Of a DNA stretch of 64,000 bases, positions 36,045 to 47,118 are shown piece by piece. The number at the start of each line of letters is the position of its first letter. Position 1 is the first letter of the stretch. This DNA comes from Emergomyces orientalis. Lineage: Eukaryota; Ascomycota; Eurotiomycetes; Onygenales; Ajellomycetaceae. Location of the stretch: NCBI GenBank assembly GCA_002110485.1, contig MOWL01000067.1, positions 4,563,325 to 4,627,324 on the forward strand, written 5' to 3'. The notes beneath the pieces were generated by a model. That model was not told where the DNA came from. It made no database searches and was given only the letters and a program-made list of their open reading frames with translations. A program made the translations under genes and the position numbers.

Positions 36045-38113
36045 ATTGATATCAGACTGATTGATCACTTACCTGCTTGAAATTCTCGCAATGAGCAAAC
36101 ACAGTCTTTACCTATTTGATTACACCTGTCACTTTTATCTCTTATATTTTCATTGGATGATTGGAAAGGCTTTGTCACCTTTTTACTCTTCAGTTTCATT
36201 GTCAGGCCTGTTTTTTAGTCTTCATTAGTGAAAGTGTATAGTGAGTTATCTCAGACTAAAACTTATTTCTAAGTTTTTTTAAAGACTATTCTACTCAGTA
36301 TATCCCACCCATGTTTCTCACTATTCAGGTCCTCACGACAATTATTTCTCAACAGCTCAGGCTTATCATGACTATTATTATTATTAGACAGCAACTGGCA
36401 ATGCAGTATTATTAGTTAGCTTTTGAGGCCCGGCACATCAAGGATAACTGATGAATTTCGACAGAGGCCACAACCTTCAACAGTTGCCATGGATGATCAA
36501 GCTAACATGTCAGTGCAGAGTCTCTGAGAACCTGGGGAAGTATCTGCCCGCAGCTGCTCGCCACATGTTGATAACAATCATTCCCAGAGATCACCTTTCG
36601 GCCCCTGGCGTTCAGCCTTCGGTTCGTTCCTTAACACTCAACTGCCGCTAAACAAACGAATGCGGTGACAGAGACATGGCCAACCTGTTGATGAAATGTC
36701 TGCATGAGGATGAAGCTCCGGCTCACTCCAGATCCCCTCTCAGAAAGTATTTCCTCGCGTGGCGTAACCAAGGGCCTAAGGATTACCCCAGCACCAGGGA
36801 GTCGATTTTATGTATAAAACAACGATAAAAATAGAACATCCTCTATCACGACAGCAAGCAGGTTTTATGTCAACTCGCTCCCGTGGGCGTGAGTTGGCCA
36901 ATTGCACCAAATAACACCAAGATTAATTCTCAAGCTTGAACGCTTAAGTTCATCATGGAAGTTAATTATCTACTCCGTGGCTCTCGGGGTTTACCGCGGC
37001 AAATAAAAAGGAGTTCTTTTTTTAATAATAAAAAAAAAGAACCTCGCCATATTATTACTCTTCAGCCGCCAAAGATGTATCCATTAGAAATGTATTATCA
37101 CAACATTGACTAACAGTTAGACACATGAGTTCTGACAAAAAGCCTCTGACCCATCGCCTCTGTTGGCTAGCACCCAGCGAACGGTGCCTGCCCACCAGTG
37201 AGGAATATCAACCCTAGCAAATTCTGTGCAACTCTAAATCGTGGATGAACATGACGCCGAGGACATGCATGCACCTCGCCAGCTCTTTTTGAACCCCTCC
37301 CCCCCCTTTTTTTTTTTTTTTGCTTGAGTCAGAGTTCCCTCATGTCCGTCTGTGCGCAATCACTCTATAGCTTGAAGTTCTTGTTTTCTCAGGCTGAATA
37401 TTTATTTGATTTCTATCCCCTTTTTTGTTCTGGCCAGTCCTCAGGCCCTTCCGCTCGGCTATATATATATTTCAGGTTTTCGGCTCTACTAATTTTGAGA
37501 AACCAAAAAAAGATCATAAGACATGACTTCTTAGTGTCCTTGTGCAACTGCGCTTGTCAGACTAGCTATATAGTGGGTTGTGTACCTGCATGACTCGGTG
37601 CAATCGCATATTCTACAGTGCTATTTTCCCACTCAGAAGCCCTATAGGGACAAGGAAGGGTAATTGATATCAGTTGGTAGAACCGGCCAGTCCCTTCTTC
37701 CCTGAGCATGTTGCGAAGCCTTGCTTATGTTTATTCCTCATATGTATGTCGCTGCCCACTTCCTTATCTGCAATGGACAAGGAAGAGAGAGAAAAAAGAA
37801 GAGAAAAAAAGAGAAAAAAAGGGTTCTTGCGGCAATGACCTTCATTCTCGGATATCTATATCTATGGTGAAGAAATAATATCCGGCTCCATTAGCTGCTT
37901 GCTTGGACAAAGCAACTATTTTAACAGGTGATTTTTGTCAGTCAGATATACTCTGTATTCCTTCCTGCATCTATTTCCCACAGCCCTGGGAATAAAAAAG
38001 CTTATCACGGCCTCTTAACGCAAACCACAGGGGCCATAAAAGAAGGGAATCCCAAGAGAAAACAAATGTAAACTGGAAATTTCACCAACGTACTTCACAA
38101 GGGGCGATAGTAA
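36045..38113. other. Gene-free stretch with low-complexity tracts
   Basis: It holds a C8/T16 run (about 37,300-37,320) and a purine-rich tract (37,780-37,822). Open frames here are short and unsupported. Confidence 0.45.
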
Positions 38114-38434
38114 ACCGGCGGTTCGGAAGGGCCAGGATTTCGGAAATTTGAACATATCAAAGGGACCCCTGGGCATCATGGGTATTTTGGAGCAGGAAAT
38201 GGTCCTACCACTATCCTGGGTGGGAATCCTGGTAGACGCACGCTGAGCATTGGATTTTGCCCATCCAAGTTGGCTGCTGGGTTGACAAATTATCAACATT
38301 TCTTTTGCGACTATGATAAGTTGTCTGAGCGTGAAGATACCGACGGAGGCTTAGATGAATGGATACTCGATTGGGTTCAAAAGGGGCTATGTACCATGGA
38401 GAACTCGGGAAGCTGCCATTTCCCAACATCATGA
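38114..38434 (+). CDS. Possible coding exon, unknown, without start codon
   Basis: A frame of 106 codons without stop, ending in TGA at 38,432-38,434, has balanced composition. It contains Gly-rich HGYFGAGNGPTTILGGNP and four cysteines. No ATG opens it, so it would need an upstream exon, which I could not find with confidence. It may be the last exon of a gene or a remnant. A neighbouring minus-strand frame (about 38,715-38,820) is also gene-like and unresolved. Confidence 0.25.
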   Translation, partial: TGGSEGPGFRKFEHIKGTPGHHGYFGAGNGPTTILGGNPGRRTLSIGFCPSKLAAGLTNYQHFFCDYDKLSEREDTDGGLDEWILDWVQKGLCTMENSGSCHFPTS

Positions 38435-40569
38435 TTCGGCGTCTTCTAGCTTTGATGTGAGACCGTTGAGATTTTTGGAATGGCTGAATGGCTGAATGGC
38501 TGACTTGAACAAAGCTGAGAGATCGAGGAAGGGGGCATTTACTTTGGTGCCTGTACCAACTGTCACTGTGACGGGGGATTATTGTTAGTAATTATAACAG
38601 CGGGCTTCTAATATTGGGTGGCTAAGGGGAAATTAAGAAAACCTCCTGAATCAGCTTTGAGATGATAGGTATATACCAGAATAGCGGAAGGTATGCTGCC
38701 TCACTATTCAATAGACAACTGCTCAAGGATAGTCCGTCCATCTCGACTTATAGCCTTCTGCAAGCCTTCGAGGCCTCCTGCTGTCCCTGCTCTTGTTCCA
38801 CCAAAAACGCAACCTAGAAAACATCACGAGGGTTTAACGTGGGCGGTCCCGCTTTCGGTGAATCGGATCGTTCGAAGTCCTAGTTTAGCGACCTTGACTT
38901 GAAAGGTGGTTTTGGATTGAGCGTAGTCGACTGAAAACATGTGAAGAATTAGTTGGATTTTAAATGAGGTCTTGGTGTACGCAATGAAGGAGAATGGAAA
39001 AATCCAGGAAAAGAACTGAACGTTTGACAACATACTTCAAGAGATATCGCTCCATCGCCAACGTTCTCTAGTTGCGCTTCAAGCGCATAGAATCGCTGAT
39101 GTGATTCATTCTTTCTATCATTTTTGCCCCTTCTGAGATCTGAATGATATTTTTATTTTCACTGAAGACTTCAGAAAAGAGTATCAGAGATATATATATT
39201 TGATCTTGAGAATGAGTCTGTGGCAGAAAATGCAATACAAAGTATAAAATCTAAATCTTATCTTCATTCTCTTACAATATATATCTTGAATCTCTAACTG
39301 CACTTCTTCACTCCCCATGACTGGTGCCTGAAATAACCCTAAGATCATCAATTACAGGCAACTTTAAAAGCTGATAAGAACAACACAAGAAGTGTTAAAT
39401 AGAGATATAATATTTCATAATAGATATATATTTGAGATTCATGTCATTCTAACATACAAAATATAACTACTGTCCGCCAGTTTCTGAGGACCCCATTGAA
39501 CCCGCCAATGCTATAAATTCAAGAAAACTAGTGTTGAAAATTACTGTCTTGTTGAAAAAACACTTCTTCAGATGATCAAAATGTGTGACAGAAGAATATT
39601 TTTTTAAACTTCACTTTTCTTTCTTTTGCTTCTGATATCTGTCATTCATACTGCTATAGTATTAACAGTCTGTTTAGAAGATCGCCTGTTCTCTATCAGA
39701 AATGACAGAATTTCAGCTGAACAAAATTTCAGCTCTGATATTTTATCAGCAAATTCATGTGCTAGTGAATTGACTGCTTTCTGTTTAAAAATAAATCAGA
39801 ATCTCAAACAGTTCTGTTTATTTAGAGCTGAGCTATCAGGGAACAAAAAACTGATTTCCCCGAACCAGCTCAATTTTTTGAAAATAAGAATCAAAAGACA
39901 GTCATTTAAAAGCTCTTGATTGAGAAAGCAATCTATTCAAATTTTATTAAAATTGAGCATGATCTGACAAAGTTATTGAGAAAAACATGATTGCGAGCCT
40001 CAGCAAGAAAGAAAATCACATTTTGTCACATAACTTCACCAGTTCTGGCTCAATCTACATGGAAATTGGATAGAAGCTAGATCAAACTAGATACAACAAT
40101 CTACTTAATTTTGAATTCATTTCAATCATCTCTTTCTGAACAATTCATTGTCAAAATCTGTGTGAAAACTCTGATTGATTTTCATGTTTCTTTGCACCAG
40201 TGCCAAGTCTTTTCCCTGTACCGCCCTACCTCGCCTGGCAGAAAAGTGACAAAAAAATACCTTAACACAGATCACACGTGACCTACTCTTCAATCAGAAA
40301 TTCCCCGAAACCTACCCTCTCTACAAAATCGAACAAGAAAAAGTGGAAATATCAGTGTTTAAAAAATAGCTTGGTCCCTGCAAGTAATATATATATATAC
40401 TTGTATATATATATATTATTATATAAGAAAATAGTACAGATTCAGTCTGTTGATTTTTCATTTGCATACTCATCTGTGTGACTTAATAAATTACATTTAT
40501 TAAGAGCTATCTAGTAAAATATATGAGATTAATTTGAATAGAAAAGGAAATCTATTCAGTATTAATTCA
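38435..40569. other. AT-rich spacer without gene
   Basis: It contains a triple GGCTGAATGGCTGAAT-type short repeat near 38,480 and an (AT)n tract at 40,390-40,430. Short open frames (for example 39,626-39,919) have no recognisable domain. Confidence 0.4.
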
Positions 40570-41256
40570 TTTTTTTTTTTTTTTTTTTTTCTTCCATTAA
40601 GGCATATGCAATCAGTGATTATGATGCTCATCTAGTATTACTAGAATTTATCATGTAAACTATATCTAAATACATGTAACTTCTTGTCACTTGCCATTAC
40701 AGTAATTCCAGCCCAGAATAAGAGACACATTCAAAAATAAAAATTGATACAATTTAATACTAAAACATTTTTTTTTTTTTTAAAAATAAACTCAAAGTTG
40801 GAGATAATACAAAGAAAATTAAAAGAATAAACTAATATAGAAAATTTCTCAAAGAATGTTCATAATAAATTGATTTAAATCATATTTATTATATATCTAG
40901 TTGTTGTCTTTTTCTTGTTGCAATATCTGTTTCTATGATATAATTTATTAAATATTTGATATCTGTTTCAGTTTGAAACAGAAATCTCATGTTTATTTGA
41001 TCTATATCATATTTTCTTTTCAAATCATTTCTAATAACAGAGTTCTTTAAATAATTTATCAATAAATGTTCTGGATCTTCTAAACAATCACATATATCAC
41101 AGTTTTGAGGTCTTTCAATTCCAAATTTCTTAAAATAGAAGCCAAAGTATCCATGACCAAGCGTCAATTGAATTATTGAAGAAAAGATTTTCTTTTTGCA
41201 TTTAATAAAGCATACTTTCCACTTTGGTTTTGTTTCAAAAACCAGATATTTGATAC
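40570..41256 (-). mobile_element. LINE fragment, 3' end of a relative of the first LINE
   Basis: A T22 run at 40,571-40,590 may be its poly(A) tail on the minus strand. The frame at 40,889-41,167 encodes the C-terminal Cys/His segment (CDICDCLEDPEHLLI) homologous to 2,440-2,700. The 3' UTR shares CCAGCCCAGAATA with the first LINE. The fragment continues (YLVFETKPKW) up to the tail of LINE copy B, which interrupts it. Confidence 0.8.
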
Positions 41257-41336
41257 TTTATTATTATTATTTCTACACCACTTGATCCCGAGGATATGTG
41301 GGGAGGCAGCTAGTATACAAAGTGAGGAAAACCTTG

Positions 41337-41353
41337 GGCTATCTAGTATAGCC
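41337..41353 (-). other. 3' UTR hairpin of LINE copy B
   Basis: GGCTAT-CTAGT-ATAGCC forms a 6-bp stem, extended by flanking CC/GG pairs. It sits at the same place as the unrelated-sequence hairpin of copy A, so structure rather than sequence is kept. Confidence 0.6.
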
Positions 41354-41722
41354 TTGGCCTAAAAACCCCCTGAACAGCAAATCTATTCAACATTTATAAT
41401 CACTTCAAGTACCGCGGAGCAGCTCCCGCTGCTCTTAGAGAAGATGGTGCATAGCACCGTGAGAAGACAAGAAAACCCCCTATATCATCATCACCCCTGT
41501 CTGAACATAAGAAAGACTTCTAATGAATGTGGCATCTCATGCTGTGTGTCCGCCGCTCATCGCGCAGACTTCAACGTCCTGGAGTGCTTGTAGCGCGCAG
41601 GCCACTCAACTCCGCGCTTGTGGCGCGCCAGTCCACCCAGATCCGCGCTTCAAGCTCACTATCTCCTGGTAGGGCCTCGCTCTTCGCGCCCTTCACCCCC
41701 TGATATGCGCCAGCCGCGTTTC

Positions 41723-44700
41723 TTAGTTGTGCTGTGCATCTCATTCCGCCCTTCTCTCACTTAACACCTTGGCTAGGGAGAACTGTCTGAGAATGTCCTG
41801 CTTGAGCCACCACTTGGTGAGCCTGTGCAGTCCTTCCTTGGTGTCCAGCAACCACTTCTTATCCACTCTGCCCTCCTGCTCCAGCTCCGCGCGTTCCCCA
41901 CTGAATTGTGTACAGTGTATCATCACATGCAGCACCGTTTCATGCTCATATCCACATGGACATTTCGGTGTGGGGAAGTCAGGAACTCTTCTTCTGTGGA
42001 GGAACACTGCAAGGCCTGTCTTGCCGGTACGCAGCTGGACTATCAATGAGCTTCGGGCCTTGCTCAGGCCCTCATGCCATCTTAGTAGCTCTACATCTGG
42101 GGGCCTGTCAAACAGTTCTCTCCATGATGTTGTGCGCGCTCTTCATCTGTTCTGTCATCTTATCATTGCCTCCTCCCTCACTCATCTCTTGAAGACCCAG
42201 TTACACACACTGTTTTCTTGTCTTTTCTGCTTTTTCAGTTGCTTTGCCTGTCTCACCCAATTTACACTCCACCCCTGCTGCATGCTCACTGGGTGCAGTA
42301 CTGCCTCCACTGACTGCATTCCTCTGTTATTCCTTCTGCGAAGTCTGGCTCTGACCTGCACACATGCCTGTTTTATCTGCTCCATGATTCCTGACTCCTT
42401 AAGCTGCTCAGTTGCTCTGGCCATCACACTGTCTAGATGTATCTCCAGAGGCAGTGTGGCTGTCTCCGCCTCCAGTGAGGTGATTGGAGTAGCTCTGTAG
42501 GCTCCTGCAATGACCTGTAGGCATTTATTTTGAATCTTCTCCAGGCTGGCTAGCAGCTGGCGTTGATGTCGCGGTTCATGTTGTGTCGCCTGTGGTTGAT
42601 GCCATGCCAGCGCTCCGTATCCTATTGCGGGCCTTATCACTGCATTGTAGACCCTCCGGGCATGCTGCAGTGGCAGGCCCCAGGTTGACTGTGTTGTCTG
42701 AGTTAGGGCATCTATCTGCGATTTCGCTCTGCCTACCACCTTACTGACATGGCTACGCCACCTCAGCTTAGGGTCAAGCCAGATGCCTAGCACCCGCATC
42801 TCCCTCTGTGGCTTGATCACTTGCTGTGGCAATTGCAGTGAGTGTTCTAGATTGAATCTAGTTCTTGTTCTGGTAAAGTGCATGAGCTCATACTTCTGTG
42901 GTGCAAAGATTGCCCCATGTCTGCTCGCCCAAAGCTCACAGCTGGCATGGATCCGCGCCAGATGCGCACAATTCGCTTCAGTTGAGTCACCATATACTAG
43001 AATGTTCACATCATCTACAAATCCTATGCAGCTGATGGGCTCACTTTGCAGTGTACATATTCTGAGCAACTCCTCATTGTAGAATAAGAACAGAATGGGT
43101 GACAAGGGTGATCTCTGTGGAATGTCTGCATTCACCTCAAAGACTTCAGTTTCCTGCTCATCAAATACTAGTGTCGCCTTGCGCCCCTGCATGAATGAGT
43201 TGACCCATCCAGTCAGCTGTCTGGGCAGTCCTCTTTTTCTTAGAATGTGCACTAGGCGATTTCTGAGCACTCTGTCATAGGGCTCTGAGATGTCCAGTGA
43301 CAGCACTGAAATCACTGCTCTCTGCTTCTCTCACACTGTGTGAATCTGCGCCAGTAACAGAGCAATTGCTGTTTCTGTGAAGCGGCCTCCTCGCGCCCCC
43401 ATTTGCTGAGCTGGTAGCATCCCATGTTTCTCTGCCAGAGACCTTATTTCCTTGGCTGTTGCAGCCTCTACAATTTTACCTAGGGTGTCAAGTAGTGCAA
43501 TCAGCCTCCAGGCTTCCACTTCACTGTAGTCCTTCTTTCCTGGCTTCTTGAGCACCACCGTGTGCGCTGTTTTGAATATCTGTGAGTAGTACTCCCAATG
43601 CCAGCAGGCCTGTGTAAGCTCAGTTATTGCTGTGACCAATCTTGGGCCTAGCATTTTGAGGAAGCGGTTGGGGATGCTGTTGGCACCCGGGGCCTTGTCG
43701 TTCGGAAGCCTAGCAATCAGCGCTGCCATGGCCTCCTCTGTGAGCACTACCATGTCAGTCACACTCTGCGGCTGCGTTCCCACGTTCATGTCATCTTCCC
43801 TTGCTGCCAAAGGCTCCAGGAAGAACCGCGCCTGTAGTAGTTCAGCCTTGTCCTGGAATGCAGTGGCTCGCACCTCGGTTTCATCCAAGGCCTCTGGCAT
43901 TCCTCTAAGCGGTGGCAGTCTTACCGGTTGCTTGGTCTCGTTGGTGTGTGTGCGACCCCACTTTGCCAGCTTTCAGAGCAGTTTAGGATCCATGCCAGCA
44001 CTGTTCATTAGATCGCGGAAGCTGGCAGTCTTGGCCAGCTTTATTTCCTTGTTTCACCTGTTGCAGGCATGTCTTCTTTCCTTCTCAGTGCTGTCTGCAT
44101 CCCTCATGGTTCTCTTGTACTCACTCACTGCCTGCGCCATTTTGTTGGACCACCACAAGCGACTCTGCTTGCAGATGCGTGCGTGTTTAGTGTGTTTCTC
44201 TGCTAGCTCATTGATGAATTCACTTAGATAGTTTGCATAGCAATCTATCTCTGCTGTTGAGCCAAAGCTGTTGCAACATTGTAGCTCTTGGCAGTTCTTT
44301 TGCAGCTGCTGTATATTCACTTGCCGCCAGTTGTGTTTTTCCCTTAGTACCACAGGTATGTCAATGACTAACTTAGTGACCACTGGTAGATGATCTGATG
44401 CCATATCCGCCTCGTGTGCGACCCAGCATTCCAGTACCCCTGCACTCAGGTTCTCTGAGAGAAAGATTAGGTCCAAGATGGTGCTGGTGCTTCTGTGGTC
44501 CTGCCATGTAATCTCTCCCCGTGGTGTTGCCAGCTGCAGTCCGAGGGCATCCACCTGTGCTATGAGCTCCCATGCCAGGTCAAAGTCCTGTCTCACTCGC
44601 TCACCTCCCCACTTTGAGTGATGCACATTGAAGTCTTCCAGCACCACTACCTCCGCCTGCCGCGCTTCCGCACCCTGACTTTGCACTTGTTGCGCGTCTG

Positions 44701-45199
44701 CACCCTGATCTCGCGCTCGTAGCGCACTTGTGTCTGGGTCTTGCGCTTGTTGCGCACATCGCCCCTGAGTTCGCGCTGGTAGCGAGGCCTCGGCCTCCTC
44801 CACCACCGCTTGTAGCTCAAGGATGGGGGAACTCTCTGGCACAGTTGTGTAGCTGCCTGGTGGAGCAGCGTAGACATTGAGCATTAGTAGTGGTCCTCTT
44901 ACCGTGTTCACAGTGAGCAATGCCATGGATTCTGTAATGACCCTGACATCCCATGCTGTTGCCTTCAGTCTTTTGTTGATGAGGAAGCCCACCCTGGCCT
45001 CCTTGATCTGCATGCCTGCCTGCCAGAATCCACAGTTGGCCGGGCATGTTGTACCCCTTCCAGATTCCCTCTGCATCCATGGTTCCTGCAGTGCGATGAT
45101 GTCGTAGTTTAATGCTGTTTCGAGCTTGGCCAGTAATGTGTTCATCACCTTGTCTGAGTTATGCACATTGTATTGTAGTATATGGACTTGCTCACTCAT
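41723..45199 (-). pseudogene. LINE copy B ORF2: endonuclease, RT, C-terminal domain
   Basis: It starts at 45,199 and runs 1158 codons to TAA at 41,723. Domains: endonuclease (ILQYNVHNSD; LEDFNVHHSKWGG at about 44,630), RT (LPNDKAPGANSIPN at about 43,700; LSLDISEPYDRV at about 43,280; FVDDVNILVYGDS at about 43,020), and a C-terminal cysteine/histidine segment (CPCGYEHETVLHVMIHC, about 41,960). I found only TGA stops: about 44,054, 43,990, 43,331, 42,182, 42,155, 42,143 and 41,741. At 43,331 copy A reads TGG. Others fall where copy A or family patterns suggest Trp. Confidence 0.85.
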
Positions 45200-46548
45200 G
45201 GTTCACCCATGTCTTGGTCCTGCGTGGAGTCTGGTCGCGCTGAGCGTGCATAGCCACTGAGTGAGCCCTGTTGCTGCGTGCCAGCTCTTGCCACATTCGT
45301 GGGTCTGCTGACCTTGCACTGAACAATCAGAGAATTCTCTTCTGTGATTCTGCTACACTTTCTGGGGGTGATTCAACCCTTCTCATCTGGTGTTTGCATC
45401 ACAAAGTGCCTTGGCCGGTTCTTGAGAGCCTCCTTGGCCAGTGAAACCACAGTCTGTCATTCAGAGCATCTTGCAGATCATGCTGGGTGATCTTCTTCAC
45501 AGTTACAGCAGACTGTCTTCTTTTCTTCCAGTGCTGCGGGGCAGGTCTTGTCCGTGTGTCTCTCTGCTGCACAGTGCCCACAGATATCACCCTTGCGGCA
45601 GAATCTGGCTATGTGTCCATATTACTGGCAGCTGTAGCATCGGGTGACCTGAGCCTCCCTGTGGAAGATTTCAATCATGCAGAATTCATTCCCCAGAATG
45701 ATGCCATTCTCCACAAGCATGTTTGCCTGCTGCGGTGTGGCTACATGTAGAATAATGCTTCCATGAGGCTGCTGCTGTTTAGCTAGCCACTTTGTGACCC
45801 TGTGAATGAGTACTCTGCATCTGAGAGATGAGTTCTGCTTGTAGACATTTTTCACTGCTTTATCTGAGCTAACTCAGCTAATGACACTGATAGATACACT
45901 CTTAATTAATACTGCATACATCTTCTTTCTCATGTGTGTCTTGTCATCTCATTTCTTCACTTATTCATTACTTTTTGTCAGCTCAGTCTTCATGCTGGGA
46001 TTGTCTGCAACCAGAATCAGATCACCACTAGACATGTATCTTGCTGCAACTATGATGTCAGTGGTCACATCTTTGATGATCTCATTTATCTTTCTCACAA
46101 TGGCCTCTGGGGTGTGTTCCTCCACTGACAGTGCATCATAGTTGCAGTGAGATACTATAATCTCTCTAAGCACACATCTCATCACAATCTTGTCTGGAGA
46201 CCCTCCACTGGCCGCCACATGCACCCATGAGGGCCTACTGTTTGGCATGTTGTGTCTTTTATTCTGTTGAAATATGCTAGTAGCGCTCTTCAGTCTCTCT
46301 AGCATTCTATTCAGTAAATTGTTCTTGAACTCTTTCATGACTCTCAGAGTCTGTTGAATATACTGTAATTTTTTCTTGTTTATCTTCTTGTCTCTCTCTC
46401 CCTCTCTAAGAGCTTCAGTGATTTTGCTAAATGTTGCGGCTATTTCTTCTGCAGCTTCTTTATTTCCCTGTTCCGCTCCCAGCGTGCATCATGCTGTGCG
46501 CGCGCCCACCCCCCTCTCAACCACACCCACGCCAGCTGCCTCAACCAT
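45196..46548 (-). pseudogene. LINE copy B ORF1: gag-like protein with three zinc knuckles
   Basis: The 451-codon frame from ATG 46,548 ends in TGA at 45,196-45,198, overlapping the ORF2 ATG (ATGA). Knuckles follow the patterns CYSCQ..GHIARFC, CGHCAAERHTDKTC and CCNCEEDHPA.SARC. Breaks include TAA at about 45,958 (copy A has TGG) and several TGA. The protein should coat element RNA. Confidence 0.82.
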
Positions 46549-46670
46549 GGTGATTGAGGGTGTACGAGCGTGTAGGTGTAAATGGCGGCCCTTTATGGCC
46601 TGGTTAGAATCATGATATAGCTTTAAAAAGAATAAAAAGTTTTTGTTGAGGTCTGAAATTTTGAATTCTG

Positions 46671-47118
46671 ATTTTTACACATCTTAAGTGGTGTATAATA
46701 TAATAATAATAATAATTCACAACCGGCTACAACTGTTATATTACTGTCTTGAAAATAGGCCTCAGGGCTACTATTTATCCCTAGTGTGTATTAGTTGCGT
46801 TACTAATAATTATTATTCATTTTTATTAACTAGTTCACAACCAGTCTACAATCATTCTATTACTGTTTTCAAAACATCTCTCGAGGCTACTATGTATGTT
46901 ATTTTCAAAATAGCAGATTTATGTGCATATCTTCTTTTGTTTCACTAAGTTAGCTGTTTTGTATAAATATTGAATACTGATGGTCATCTACGCAGGAGAT
47001 TTCCCACAAATGAGAAGTTCACATTAAAAATAGTTGTAAAAAGTTGTGGCCTGGCACAATCTGTAAGAAGCAGGCAGTATCACGTCAAGAAATTGTCTGT
47101 TCTTATACAATCTCTGAA
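46671..47118. repeat. Imperfect tandem repeat (about 118-bp unit)
   Basis: A unit starting TTCACAACC...CTACAA...ATTACTGT occurs at 46,716 and again at 46,834 with many differences, preceded by (TAA)n. Origin unknown; perhaps an old LTR or LINE leader. The remainder up to the P450 stop shows nothing. Confidence 0.4.

Larger units (their letters stand above)
41257..46670 (-). mobile_element. Tad-like LINE, copy B (less mutated)
   Basis: A minus-strand LINE inserted into the preceding fragment, with the tail reading (ATT)n at 41,258-41,271, then 3' UTR, ORF2, ORF1 and a short 5' UTR. GC content and CC/GG frequency are much higher than in copy A. Both ORFs would be nearly continuous but for in-frame TGA codons and a single TAA in ORF1. 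The 5' boundary near 46,670 is approximate. Confidence 0.88.

Noticed and set aside
38692..39033. Possible small spliced gene on the minus strand (a Gly-rich exon ending ILEQLSIE plus a hydrophobic start)
   Set aside because: The exon phases could not be reconciled with the available splice sites, so I do not call a gene.
41825..42500. Large plus-strand frames opposite LINE copy B
   Set aside because: The minus strand carries recognisable LINE protein here; the plus frames are Cys/Ser/Leu-rich shadows.
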